Position numbers and translations under genes: made by a program. The notes beneath the pieces are model-generated. The model was not told the DNA's origin, did no database searches, and was given only the letters and a program-made list of their open reading frames with translations. A stretch of DNA of 64,000 nt from Nocardia transvalensis (GTDB lineage Bacteria > Actinomycetota > Actinomycetes > Mycobacteriales > Mycobacteriaceae). The DNA lies in assembly GCF_015477765.1 (NCBI RefSeq), contig NZ_JADLQQ010000010.1, positions 1-64,000 of the forward strand. The letters run 5' to 3'. Below, in pieces: positions 26,178 to 35,142 of this stretch. Each line of letters starts with the position of its first letter. Position 1 is the stretch's first letter.

Positions 26178-27542
26178 TCACGAGGGGTAGATGGGAAAGA
26201 GGCCGTCGGGATCGCGCTCTGCCCTGATCCGATCCAGTCGCTGTGACTGGGCTTCGCCGAAGACCCGCAACGGACGGTTGGCTCTATCGCGGTTGGCTAT
26301 GTCGAGGTGACCGAGCTGTTGCCCGGCAGAGACCGGCGCGAGGTCGGCCATGACGCCATCGAGCCAGCTGCGCACCTGGTCGTCTTGCGCGGGATCGTCG
26401 TACACGGCATAGGTGGCCAGAAGAAAGTCCGTCTGAACCGACAGCGCCATATCGGGCAGTTCGCGGGTGGGCCCCATGCTGATGAGCGTGCTGAGGGTGC
26501 GGTCGGTGACCAGGTCGATGAACGCCGAACGCATCGCCGGCACGGCCACCTCGGTAGGACCGTCCACCCAGGCGTTGTCCACCGCGAATCGGCATCCTCC
26601 GGGATACGCCGCGCGCTGACGGTCGTACTGCACGTCGAGCGTCGTCGGCGCCGCGTCGACGCGCGAAAGTGCCTGGTCGAGAACCGGGCACGTGGTATAC
26701 GGCGCCAGCGCCTCCGACGCCTGCGCTGAGGTGTCGACCAGCGCCAGTCCGCTCACCACGACGACCTGCCCGGTGTAGCCGTCGATCGGCTCCGGCGTGG
26801 TCTGCGCGAGGGCGACGACCTCCACATCCGGCGAGATCGTCGTGTGCACCTCGTACAGCCAGGTCATCACCTCGTCGTACAGCTCGCCCGGATACGTGTG
26901 CACGGTCTCGTGCAGCGCCTGGGGCAGCGACACGGTGCGCAGGTGAAACCGGGTGACGACGCCGAAGAAGCCGGGACCGGAACCCCAGGCGGCCCAGAAC
27001 AGGTCGCTGTTCTCGGTCTCCGATGCTCGCACCAGCTCTCCACCGGCGGTCACCACATCGATGGCTGCGATGTGCTCGGCCGCCCAGCCCCAACCACGCG
27101 CGTTCCACCCCAGCCCGCCCTGCAGCAGGAAACCCCCGAGGCCGACCTGCGGGCAATGGCCGCCGTTGAAGAACCGGCTGTACCTCGCCAAGAAGGGGCT
27201 GAGCTCGCCGCCGTTCACTGCAGGCCCGGCGGAAACGATGGCGTTCTCGGCATCGTAGGCAAGGTCTTTGAGACCGCCGACATCGATGAGCAGGCCGCCG
27301 TCGCGGACACTGCACGAGTCCCAACTGTGCCCGCCCGCACGGACCGCGACCTTCCACCCGCGAGCGCGGGCCAGCCGCACCCCGGCCACGACATCCTGAT
27401 CGGTCGCCGCCTGCAGCACCGCCGCGGGCCTGTGCTGCGGCAACCGCGCGTTGAACACACGGTCCACCACCGCCTCGTCGTAGCCCGGATCGCCGGACAG
27501 GTACAGCCGCCCGCTGAACGTGGGACCGACAGTTTCCGCCAT
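26178..27542 (-). CDS. Bicovalent FAD-linked oxidase (berberine-bridge-enzyme type)
   Basis: 454 residues, start 27542 (MAETVGPTFSGRLYLSGDPG) after AAGGACC. VAO/PCMH-fold flavoprotein: VAVRAGGHSWDSCSV has the His for 8-alpha-histidyl FAD and FNGGHCPQVGLGGFLLQGGL has the Cys for 6-S-cysteinyl FAD. A BBE-type C-terminus, RVFGEAQSQRLDRIRAERDP then DGLF, closes the protein. Such enzymes oxidise alcohols, sugars or aromatic side chains with O2, producing H2O2. Convergent with the decarboxylase set. Substrate unknown. Confidence 0.9.
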   Translation of the reverse strand: MAETVGPTFSGRLYLSGDPGYDEAVVDRVFNARLPQHRPAAVLQAATDQDVVAGVRLARARGWKVAVRAGGHSWDSCSVRDGGLLIDVGGLKDLAYDAENAIVSAGPAVNGGELSPFLARYSRFFNGGHCPQVGLGGFLLQGGLGWNARGWGWAAEHIAAIDVVTAGGELVRASETENSDLFWAAWGSGPGFFGVVTRFHLRTVSLPQALHETVHTYPGELYDEVMTWLYEVHTTISPDVEVVALAQTTPEPIDGYTGQVVVVSGLALVDTSAQASEALAPYTTCPVLDQALSRVDAAPTTLDVQYDRQRAAYPGGCRFAVDNAWVDGPTEVAVPAMRSAFIDLVTDRTLSTLISMGPTRELPDMALSVQTDFLLATYAVYDDPAQDDQVRSWLDGVMADLAPVSAGQQLGHLDIANRDRANRPLRVFGEAQSQRLDRIRAERDPDGLFPIYPS

Positions 27543-28017
27543 GTGGTCCTTCCCAGACCCTGGGGCATGCCGATCAGCCACAACCGACCCACCCGGCTCA
27601 CCGTTGAACCGCAACTGCCTTCGCTCATCGTCACAGCCGCACCTCAGGCTGTAACCCGTCGTGCCGTGAACGCTAACACCCGCACCGGCCCGGCGGCGCG
27701 AAGGCGCACCACCCGGTCCCACCTGTTACGGTGATCGTGCCCGGTTCGGTGCACGAGAACTCCGCGGCGGCTTTTCAAGACCGCGGACGTCGACGTGCCG
27801 GGTGTTCTATCTCGTGTGGAGTCGTTCGAGCGCATTCGTCGGGACAAGAAGCTGAAGCCTGGTGTCTCGGAGCGGAAGTCGTGCGCCGCCATCAGGTGCG
27901 AACACGCTCCATCTCTGCTGATATGCCTGAGCTCGCGGTCCCCTTTCTGCGATGTGAGGCTGGGCCCGATCGGTCGACGGAGTCGGCAGCGGTGGGCTGG
28001 GAAGGATCGGTGGGATA
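27543..28017. other. Intergenic region upstream of the LLM oxidoreductase
   Basis: Apart from the possible IstA scrap at 27795-27930, nothing was recognised. It must contain the promoters of the divergent FAD oxidase and LLM genes. Confidence 0.35.
27795..27930 (+). pseudogene. Possible IS21 IstA or helix-turn-helix N-terminal scrap
   Basis: VESFERIRRDKKLKPGVSER, then in another frame EVVRRHQVRTRS, resembles the start of IS21-type IstA transposases (MSR.E.F..IRRD...gvs.reLarrH.V.r.tV). Very short and frameshifted; tentative. Confidence 0.4.
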
Positions 28018-28857
28018 GTGCGCTACTTGGTCAACGTTCCTAACTTCGGTGACTTCGCCGATCCGGAGGTGTTTGCCGACCTGTCCCGCAGCGCCGAGGA
28101 GGCCGGGTGGGACGGCCTGTTCGTCTGGGATCACATATTCCTCTGGGACCACGTACTTTTCGACAAACGGCAGGACCGGGAGTTCGCCGACCCCTGGGTA
28201 CTGCTTGCGGTAGCCGCGACGGTCACCGAGCGCATCCGGCTGGGCACCATGGTCACACCCGTGGCCCGGCGGCGTCCCCAGAAGCTGGCCCGGGAAGTGA
28301 CCACGCTGGACCGGCTGACCGGCGGCCGGATGGTGCTCGGCGTCGGGCTGGGCGGTGCGGCCGAATACAGCAGCTTCGGCGAGCCCGCCGATCCCAAGAT
28401 CCGCGCCGCACGACTGGACGAGGGCCTGGAGGCATTGAACCTGCTGTGGTCCGGCGAGCAGGTCAGCTATAAGGGTTCGCACGTGGTGATTGACGATGTG
28501 GTGTTCCGGCCGACGCCGGTGCAGCGTCCGCGGGTGCCGATCTGGGTCGGTGGGGTGTGGCCGAACAAGGCGCCGATGCGGCGGGCGGCCCGCTGGGACG
28601 GGGCGGTACCGATCCTGCCCGACGGTCCGCGCGCCGAGGATGTGCGGGAGCTGCGCGAGTTCCTTACCCGGTGCGGCGCCGACGAGTCGTTCGATCTGGT
28701 GGTCGGGGGCACGACCGAGCCGGGCACCGCGCGCGAGATCATCGGGCCGGTGGCCGAGGCGGGTGCGACCTGGTGGCAGGAACGATTCCTGGACGATCGG
28801 CTCGAACGCGTCGAGCCCATCCGCCGCCGCATCCTGCAGGGCCCGCCGCAGTTGTGA
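28018..28857 (+). CDS. LLM-class flavin-dependent oxidoreductase
   Basis: 279 residues from GTG 28018 with GGAAGGA upstream. TIM-barrel luciferase-like monooxygenase: NVPNFGDFADPEVF, WDGLFVWDHIFLWD, VAATVTERIRLGTMVTPVA, REVTTLDRLTGGRMVLGVGL and RPRVPIWVGGVWPNKAPMRR. Members use FMNH2 or F420H2. The short length and ending suit a stand-alone F420- or FMN-dependent enzyme. A truncated copy of its N-terminus lies at 23180-23260. Substrate unknown. Confidence 0.92.
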   Translation: MRYLVNVPNFGDFADPEVFADLSRSAEEAGWDGLFVWDHIFLWDHVLFDKRQDREFADPWVLLAVAATVTERIRLGTMVTPVARRRPQKLAREVTTLDRLTGGRMVLGVGLGGAAEYSSFGEPADPKIRAARLDEGLEALNLLWSGEQVSYKGSHVVIDDVVFRPTPVQRPRVPIWVGGVWPNKAPMRRAARWDGAVPILPDGPRAEDVRELREFLTRCGADESFDLVVGGTTEPGTAREIIGPVAEAGATWWQERFLDDRLERVEPIRRRILQGPPQL

Positions 28858-28952
28858 GGGTGGCCCGTCGTTCGAATCTCCCGACGCCGTCGGATTTCTT
28901 CTCTGCAGCACAGTTCAACCTGTCCACAGTGTGAAATCTCGAGGAGGACCCC

Positions 28953-29312
28953 ATGAATCGCATGCTTACCGCCACCGGCATCCTGGCCCTGCTGGCGCTG
29001 TCCACGATGACCGCCGGTGCCGTCGGCGCTGCCGAAGCGGGACCTGCCCTACCCCACCCTCCGGCAAACGTCCAATCCACGGCGCCGGTCGTTCTTGGTC
29101 CCTTCTCCTATGAACTGGGCTACCCTGTTCCGCCCTCCGGTTCCGGCACCGGCGCCGGCACTGGCTCCGGCATCGGCACTGGCACTGGCTCAGGGGCCGG
29201 GGCCGGGGGCGGTTCTGGCACTGGCTCCAATTACGGCTACCCCGTTGGCTCTGGTTCACAGGATCACATCTCCCCTGCTTACCAGGCGTCCACAGCGAAT
29301 CCGGGCGCATAA
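28953..29312 (+). CDS. Secreted Gly/Ser/Thr-rich repeat protein
   Basis: 119 residues, start preceded by GAGGAGG. Signal peptide MLTATGILALLALSTMTAGA with likely cleavage near AVGAAEA. The mature part has a YELGYPVPPSG motif and then a low-complexity GSGTGAGTGSG-type tract (about residues 63-92), ending with YGYPVGSG. No enzyme motif. Probably an exported or cell-surface linker-like protein. The tract is encoded by GGC/TCC/ACT-type triplet repeats and could vary in length. Confidence 0.7.
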   Translation: MNRMLTATGILALLALSTMTAGAVGAAEAGPALPHPPANVQSTAPVVLGPFSYELGYPVPPSGSGTGAGTGSGIGTGTGSGAGAGGGSGTGSNYGYPVGSGSQDHISPAYQASTANPGA

Positions 29313-29385
29313 CAATGCCTTTGCCGTCCCACCCCGGGCTCACCGGGCCTGCACTCCTCAAAAGCACGAGAAGGGAAGCCGCAAC

Positions 29386-29679
29386 ATGACGGTGATCGTC
29401 GCTGGCAGGTTGTATGTGGACCCAATGGACAGGGACCGCTTCGTCGAGGGCCACCGGCCCATCATGGAGGCAGGCCGCAACCAGCCGGGCTGCATCGACT
29501 TGTCTATCTCGGCCGACCCGATCGAGCCGGGGCGGGTAAACCTCTTCGAGTACTGGGAGTCGCCGGAGGCTCTAGCCGCCTTCCGCGCGAGGGGGCTGCA
29601 CTCGGCCGAAGTGATCGACATCAAGGAAGACCACGTACTCAAACACGAGGTCTCCCATAGTGGGCCGCCCTTCGACTGA
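29386..29679 (+). CDS. Antibiotic-biosynthesis-monooxygenase (ABM) domain protein
   Basis: 97 residues: MTVIVAGRLYVDPMDRDRFV, EAGRNQPGCIDLSISADP, VNLFEYWESPEALAAFRARG. This is the dimeric ferredoxin-like ABM fold (pattern GC...Y.l..dp..p....l.E.W.s.eal..H...). Members are cofactor-free monooxygenases or quinol-detoxifying proteins. AAGGGAAG precedes the ATG. It follows the LLM and secreted-protein genes. Confidence 0.88.
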   Translation: MTVIVAGRLYVDPMDRDRFVEGHRPIMEAGRNQPGCIDLSISADPIEPGRVNLFEYWESPEALAAFRARGLHSAEVIDIKEDHVLKHEVSHSGPPFD

Positions 29680-30133
29680 CGGGTTCGGCCGGACGCGGCG
29701 AACCTCGAAAGGAAGGAGATCCGTTCCTAGCCGGAGAAATTCCTCGGTCATCGCGTGTGCGCACAGGTCCGATTCTCGCGGGCAATCAGCTGCGGCGGCG
29801 CGAACTGGAACAGCGCCGTGGCGGCGACATCAGCGGAGGCGCTGACGTTGGAGTGGGGCCATCAGCAGCACCGCTCGCCAGCGGCGGCGAAGCCGCTACC
29901 AACCCGCAGCCCCACATCGCACACGCCCTCGACAACCCGCTCGGGCCGATTATTGCCGTCGATCCGGCCTGCTACCCCTCCCTTCCCAGACCCTGGCCAC
30001 CCGGCCGCATCCCCGCAGAAGGACTGAGTCCACTGTAGATCGGGACGAGCAGAGGCCGGGAAAACTCGGCTTACACGACAGGACCTAGTGGCTGGCCCGC
30101 GCGTTTGACTAGGCCAAACGCTGAGGGCTAACG
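29680..30133. other. Intergenic DNA, no gene supported
   Basis: Overlapping plus-strand frames (29755-30038) lack conserved features. It separates the catabolic block from the integrative-element remnant. Confidence 0.35.
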
Positions 30134-30162
30134 GTGTACCGACACAGACCGTGCCGGTACAC
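30134..30162. terminator. Hairpin downstream of the integrase remnant
   Basis: GTGTACCG (30134-30141) and CGGTACAC (30155-30162) form an 8-bp perfect stem with a 13-base loop, 16 bases beyond the integrase stop. A T-less actinobacterial terminator is likely; an integrase or transfer-protein site is also possible. Confidence 0.5.
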
Positions 30163-30177
30163 CACCACGGTCGTGCT

Positions 30178-31492
30178 TCAGAAGCTCAGTTCGCCAGCGA
30201 CCACCAACGCCGTACGTGGGGAGAAAGACGCAGCCTGGCTCGCGCCTTCTGCTCGGTTCATTTCCTGTCGAACCGTTTCCTCATAGCGCCCGCACCCGAG
30301 GTATTTCGACATCCGTTTCGCGTCCCCAGCGAGCTGGGACTTGTCGGGTCGGATGTACCGCTCGGTCACGCGGGAATCGGCGGGCCGGCGATCTGCTGGA
30401 GGCGATGTAGCGGGACACCGGCGTCGGCGAACCAGGTCAGGCCGGTGTGACGCAGCGTGTGTCGGACCAGATGGGTGTAGCCGAGGAGGGCCACGACCTC
30501 GTCCCAGTGGGTGGCTCGGCGCAGCGATCCGGTGGAGATGCGGCCGCCCTGGGGACCGGTGAACAGCCGGGCGTCCTTGTTTCCTCGGCAGGCCCCGACA
30601 CGGGCCGCCACCATGGGCCGGATCTCCTCGATGATCGGCACCAAACGGGCTCGCTTCCCCTTGGTCCCCTTGTCTTTCAAGCCGCCGGGCCCGCCGTGGT
30701 TTGGCGCCGAATCGTCCAGATCCATTGCTCGGTGTCGATGTCACCGAGTCCGCAGCCGGAGACCTCCCCGATCCGCGCCGCGGTGCAGGCGGCGAACATC
30801 ACGACGTCGCCCCACCCTTGGTAGTGGTCTGCCGAGGCCGCCACCAAAGAATCGCAGAGCGTCACCAGCGCCTGCCAATCCGGAATGGCCAGCGCGCGGG
30901 GGTCTTTCAGCTCGTCTTCGATCTGCTTGTACAGCTCTTGCCAGCCCCGGACACGAGCCGGATTATCGTCTCGCAGGCCATCCCGCTTGACCTGCTCCAT
31001 GACACGGACCAGGACGGCGAGGGTGTTCTTGATCGTGGATTTACCGCAGCCGTCCTCCTCGATCCACTGCACCACTGCCCGATCGACGATCCCGTTGGTG
31101 ATGGACAGGACGGGGAGATGCCCCAGAGTGGGGATCACCCGCTTGCGCCAGCCACACAGGTACGGGTCTTTGGTCTTGTCCTCCAACCCTTTGAGCGCGA
31201 TCTCGAGGTTCGATTTCTGCGAATCGAGCGGAACAAGTTCCGCGTAGTCGAGCAGGGTGAGGTTGGCCCGCACCGGATCGATACCGCGCGCGGCAAGTCT
31301 GCGCATCCGATCGACCCAGTCCTCGGCGAGTGCGGTCGTCTCGAACGCAACCGACTTCGTGTCGCGCTTCTTCGTATGCGGGTTGGTCCATCGCGCCCGT
31401 GCCCGGAACGGCTTCCCCGAACGGGATCTGGGGATCTCCTCGATGTCGAACGACACGGTGATCCCGACAGGAATCTCCAATACCGCCGTCAT
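30178..31492 (-). pseudogene. Tyrosine-recombinase integrase with two frameshifts
   Basis: Start 31492 (MTAVLEIPVGITVSFDIEEI) after GGGGGAG. The N-terminal arm-binding domain (RSRSGKPFRARARWTNPHTK) and core SAM-like domain lead to TCTAARIGEVSGCGLGDID-like FAACTAARIGEVSG (first catalytic Arg). A frameshift near 30680 moves to GGLKDKGTKGKRARLVPI and HTLRHTGLTWFADAG (HxxR box). A second near 30390 leads to RVTERYIRPD (catalytic Tyr). All catalytic parts are present but in three frames. It resembles integrases of actinomycete integrative elements and actinophages. Located beside an attP-like site. Confidence 0.87.
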
Positions 31493-31538
31493 TGCGTACT
31501 CCCCCGATAGTCGGAGGAGTTCGCCATCCAAGCGAACA

Positions 31539-31765
31539 TCAAGCAGCCGGTGTCACATGCCGCGCTTCGAGATACGCTTCCAGGTCGCTTTCCGGATACA
31601 GGGCGACACGTTCCGACAGGCGGATGAAACCCGCCCCTGAACCGGCTGCGCGCGGCGCCACCGACGCACTGTCGATGCATCGACTCCCAGTAGCTGCGCG
31701 ACCTCGCCGGTGGTGTACATCCGCTGGTTCACCAGAAGCTGGCGTGTGCTGTCCGACTGCTGCAT
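31539..31765 (-). pseudogene. Excisionase/helix-turn-helix protein, frameshifted
   Basis: Start 31765 (MQQSDSTRQLLVNQRMYTTG). EVAQLLGVDASTVRRWRRA is the winged helix-turn-helix of excisionase/MerR-like proteins. After a frameshift near 31655 the other frame supplies AGSGAGFIRLSERVALYPES and DLEAYLEARHV, the usual end of such excisionases. Directly upstream of the integrase, as in xis-int modules. Confidence 0.8.
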
Positions 31766-32195
31766 CGCGGACCTCCCGTCCCCGATGTCCGCCGGAGGGC
31801 AACCAGTACACCCCAGTCGGTTTCGACCGACCAGCCCGCGCGGCGGACAGAGATACCGAGCCCTCGAACGAACACGACGCCGAAACACACCCGGGCCCGC
31901 TACCTGCTGGATTCGTCGCGACAAGGCTCCGCTGAAACGACTCGCCCGCTGACGGTGTCGTCCGGCTCCGCCAACGCGGTTACCGGGAACTCCCATGAGC
32001 TGGGACGTTCCACCACGGTAAGCCAGCCCATAACGCACTGGCAACCACCCGGCATTCCCGAACGGCCGCCACGCCAGAGCAAGGACGAACCGGGAGCGCG
32101 TCGTACCGCGATGAAGACGCCGTCGACGGACCGCCCGCTGTGCTCGATACCGACTGCTGTGCCTGACAGGCCCGACAGACCCGGGCTACCGCCCG

Positions 32196-32452
32196 TGGTC
32201 CACATTTGGTCCACAAAACGCAACCAGTAGAGGGGAAAAACCCGTCTGACCTGGTCGGGCTGACAGGATTTGAACCTGCGACCACCTGACCCCCAGTCAA
32301 GAAGAAGTGCTCGATAGGGACATTTCGTGCACGCTATGCCCGTTGTGCTCGCGTGTGCAGCGAGCATAACAGCAGCTCACAGGTCTAGCGGGCGGAACGG
32401 GTGGTCCATGATCAGCTGGTGCCGGATCGCTTTGGTCCACGATTGGTCCAAG
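32196..32452. repeat. attP-like site: tRNA-Pro core flanked by TGGTCCA arm repeats
   Basis: Left arm: TGGTCCACA at 32196 and 32207. Core: tRNA-Pro(GGG) 3' half at 32252-32301. Right arm: TGGTCCATG at 32402, TGGTCCACG at 32433 and TGGTCCAAG at 32444. The two tandem pairs have the same 11-bp spacing. This P-core-P' layout is that of a tyrosine-integrase attP, with xis and int immediately to the left. Confidence 0.65.
32252..32301 (-). tRNA. tRNA-Pro(GGG) 3' segment only (attachment core)
   Basis: Minus strand: anticodon arm CTTGA-CTGGGGG-TCAGG (anticodon GGG at 32294-32292), variable loop, T arm with GGTTCAAATCC, and AGCCCGACCA including encoded CCA. The 26 bases that should form the 5' acceptor strand and D arm (32302-32327) do not pair or match, so this is not a functional tRNA gene. 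Confidence 0.82.
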
Positions 32453-33021
32453 ACAAATCGGGCAAATGACGGCCTTGTCGAACCGGGCGGGCATGTGAAC
32501 CGCCGAGAGGGCGGCGCAACTCGGATACTGTTTGTCTGGTTCGTGGGCAGCAAGTGGCAGAGCCTATCGGGCGTGGCTGACACGTTGCTGTTCTCGGATC
32601 GAAGGCGATCCGCATCAGCACCGGTTGGCTCCGGCAAGGCTACGAGCATCGAGACCTGTTGCGGCGGCTCCGGCCCTCGAACCGCGCTGATCGTCGCCCG
32701 CGAACACTGAACATTCGAATCCGGGACGACGCCGCTTGCAGGGGTTGCCGAAAGACGAACTCGCCCAGGCGGATGCCGAGATACGTTCGACGGTCGTACG
32801 TAGCCTCGGCCAGAGCAAGGTTCAGCTGGTCGTTTTCGATCCGCAGCCGCCGCTGCTCCGGGCCGCCCGGAGTTCCGGCACGGCCACTCGGGCGCGGGCA
32901 TTCCGCCAGGTGCTGCAGGGCTGTGCTGGTCGAGCCCAGAACCATGCTGGCGAAACCTCCGCGGGCCCTCAGTCGGGCGCCGGCTGGGTGGTCGGCGCCC
33001 CGCAGCGAAAGGTGCCGCACA
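32302..33021. other. Right arm and unassigned accessory DNA
   Basis: Beyond the right attP arm no gene is certain. A minus-strand frame at 32640-33029 has a helical RLRIENDQLNLALAEATYDR stretch that might be a fragment of a mobile-element protein. Nothing else was recognised. Confidence 0.35.
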
Positions 33022-33366
33022 GTGATCAAGGCTGCCCGTGTCGTGGTGGTGACGCTGGCCGTCGTGGTGATTCTGGTTTGGGCCGCCTGCTGGCTGGGCG
33101 GCTCCGCGCACGCCGATCAACCCGTGCGGGCATCGCCATTGATACCCGCCAGTGGACTGCATGCCCGCGATCTGACTGCCATTCCAACTTCCGAGCGGCT
33201 GCTGCTATTCGCGGGTGGCCTCGTCCTGCCCGTTCTTGCGCCACATGCCAACGCAGCGGAGCAGTCGCTCACCCATAGTTGCCCATCGATCTCCTCTTCC
33301 GAGTCGTCGGGATCTATCGCAGTGGCGATCGAAGCCTCGCGGTCAATGGAGTTGTCCATGCCGTGA
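33022..33366 (+). CDS. Possible small membrane-anchored or secreted protein
   Basis: From GTG 33022 an N-terminal hydrophobic helix VVVVTLAVVVILVWAACWLG precedes GSAHADQ, like a signal peptide, with strong G/C third positions over the first ~80 codons. A second hydrophobic patch (LLLFAGGLVLPVLAP) follows. The last third is less codon-biased and overlaps a competing minus-strand frame. No family recognised. Confidence 0.35.
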   Translation: MIKAARVVVVTLAVVVILVWAACWLGGSAHADQPVRASPLIPASGLHARDLTAIPTSERLLLFAGGLVLPVLAPHANAAEQSLTHSCPSISSSESSGSIAVAIEASRSMELSMP

Positions 33367-33738
33367 TGGACGGCCCTTCTCTTGGGGTCAGCGAGGTTCC
33401 GAAGCGCCGTGGCCTGAGGTTTGCGCAGCTCAGAGGCAGTCGCACTAACTGTGTGCAATCACGACAGGTGTCGTGCACGTGATCGCTGATCAAATCCCAC
33501 GTTCCGGGGCGAACATCGGCGGCTTCGTGGGCGGGAGGCGGAACGTACTGAAATGCCGAAAGGCGGGCGTGCTGCGGTATCTCGCAGCATGGCCGGTCAA
33601 AAGAGATCGCCGGACTTCCACCGACGAGTCAGGGCCGGGGTGGTGAATTTTTCTGCCTTGCAAGTGTGCGTGGCCCCGCGGTGGCGAACCGGAGGGAGCG
33701 GCCCGCCACCGCGGCTTCCATCACTTACCGCCTACGGG

Positions 33739-34152
33739 TTACTCCTCACTCTCCTCACTCTGTTCGCTGTCTCCAACAAGTTCCGCAAAGGCGTCGGGAT
33801 CAAGGTCCATAAGAGTTTCACAGGGCCCAGTCTGATTACGAGGATTAATAGCTGTAGGCCACTCCCCCCGCTCCCACCGCTCCAGATCAAGTCTGCAAAT
33901 CTCCTTCGCGCGTTCCACGAGTTCTTGCCTCTGCTTCTGCTGTTCCTCGAACGCTTGCTGCTGTTGCTGCGCGAGATCGTCCTGCTGCTGCTTCACATCC
34001 GTCATGCATTCTTTGAACTCGTCGTAGCTCTCCTTCTGACCACACTCGACGACGGGGTCGGCAGCGACCGCTGGGCCAGCCTGGACGACGCCAGCTGATA
34101 CCGCTACCGCGAATGCCACGAGTACTACCCGGCCATACGTGCGCAATACCAT
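33739..34152 (-). CDS. Secreted Gln/Glu-rich coiled-coil protein
   Basis: 137 residues from ATG 34152, set by GAGGAG just upstream (GTG 34164 is an alternative). Signal peptide VVLVAFAVAVSAGVVQAGPA. The mature part has two Cys in VECGQKESYDEFKECMTDVK, then a coiled coil (QQQDDLAQQQQQAFEEQQKQ), then EICRLDLERWERGEWPTAIN with another Cys. The acidic C-terminus ends in SEQSEESEE. Function unknown; codon use is less GC-rich than the catabolic genes, suggesting foreign origin. Confidence 0.7.
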   Translation of the reverse strand: MVLRTYGRVVLVAFAVAVSAGVVQAGPAVAADPVVECGQKESYDEFKECMTDVKQQQDDLAQQQQQAFEEQQKQRQELVERAKEICRLDLERWERGEWPTAINPRNQTGPCETLMDLDPDAFAELVGDSEQSEESEE

Positions 34153-34664
34153 CACGCTCCTCACACTCGAAAGAGATTTGAGCCACGGTCAGCCGTGGCA
34201 ACGTCTCCGAGCCGCCCAACTGGTCATTCGTTCCAGCTGGCGGCGAGGATCGGTATCAAGTCCGTCGAACGTGCCGACCACCCGGCCATCCCAGCACGCT
34301 GCCATCGTGGCTGCCCTTGGTGCGCAACAACACTGGCCGCCGACGAGTCAGGCCCAGGGCAATGATGTTTCGGAGGTCGTCAGTTGGCACTCCCGAATGC
34401 GCGGTAATGCCGATTACAGGAAAGTTGCCAACGGTCTCCGGGTCTGCATTTGTCGGTGGCCAGGTGACAAGCGCGGCGGTGGAACTTGGTCGCGTCGGTA
34501 ACAGATGAGTGCTGGCTCTGTCACCTGTGTTTCCGGCACGCTGGTTCACCCATCCCGGGGGGTTGCGGGGACGAATACAGATGCGGGCCGACATGGTGTC
34601 CGGTCAGTTCGTCGCTGCCGGATACCGTTGCGCCAACTCTGGGAGGATCGAGATTGGAGGAACT
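34153..34664. other. Gap between two secreted-protein genes
   Basis: Competing frames on both strands (34256-34594 minus, 34317-34508 plus) show partial protein character but no recognised motif. It contains the promoter region for the SSI-type gene, whose ribosome site GGAGG is at 34656-34660. Confidence 0.35.
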
Positions 34665-35126
34665 ATGCTTGCGCGTTTCATCGGTGGTCTCGGCCTGGCT
34701 TCGATTGCCGCCGTCAGCGTGATCGCTGTCTCTGCAGGGCAATCTGCGGCGCAGGGCGATGGAACTAAACCGCAGATCTCGCTAACACTGAGCATCTATC
34801 CGGACCCTCATCAGTCGCACTCAGCTCGTGGGAACCCCATTGCCAGCGTCAACTTGAGGTGCGAACCCCAAACCGGGAACACGCATCCGCAGCCAGACGA
34901 CGCATGCCCCAAAGTGCGCCGTGCCCTAGAAGCAGGGGGCCTCTCCAAACTGCGCCACCTAGACGAGAAGTGCACAAAGGAATTCAAACCGGTCACCGTG
35001 ACCGCGAGGGGGCACTGGTTCGACTCATCCGGTCAGCGTCGCACGACCGATTATGTGAAGGGTTCTAATAACCGGTGTCTGGCGGAAAAGGGGACCGATA
35101 ACGTATTCAGATTCGGCAGCCGCTGA
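34665..35126 (+). CDS. Subtilisin-inhibitor-like (SSI family) secreted protease inhibitor
   Basis: 153 residues from ATG 34665 with GGAGG upstream. Signal peptide MLARFIGGLGLASIAAVSVI... to about SAAQG. The mature domain shows the four conserved SSI cysteines: NLRCEPQTG and DDACPKV (first disulfide), DEKCTKEF and NNRCLAE (second). SSI landmarks include LTLSIYPDP, KPVTVTARGHW and VFRF at the end. By position the reactive-site P1-P1' pair is Lys-Glu in CTKEF, predicting trypsin-like rather than subtilisin preference. Encoded in the mobile region. Confidence 0.85.
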   Translation: MLARFIGGLGLASIAAVSVIAVSAGQSAAQGDGTKPQISLTLSIYPDPHQSHSARGNPIASVNLRCEPQTGNTHPQPDDACPKVRRALEAGGLSKLRHLDEKCTKEFKPVTVTARGHWFDSSGQRRTTDYVKGSNNRCLAEKGTDNVFRFGSR

Positions 35127-35142
35127 CGGGCGGCATACGGGT

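Noticed and set aside
29100..29240. CRISPR-like or satellite repeat
   Set aside because: The GGC/TCC/ACT repeats are irregular triplets encoding a Gly/Ser/Thr linker; there are no spacers.
32252..32328. A complete tRNA-Pro gene
   Set aside because: The anticodon arm, T arm and CCA end are perfect, but the 26 bases where the 5' acceptor strand and D arm should be neither pair nor match, so it is only a 3' segment.
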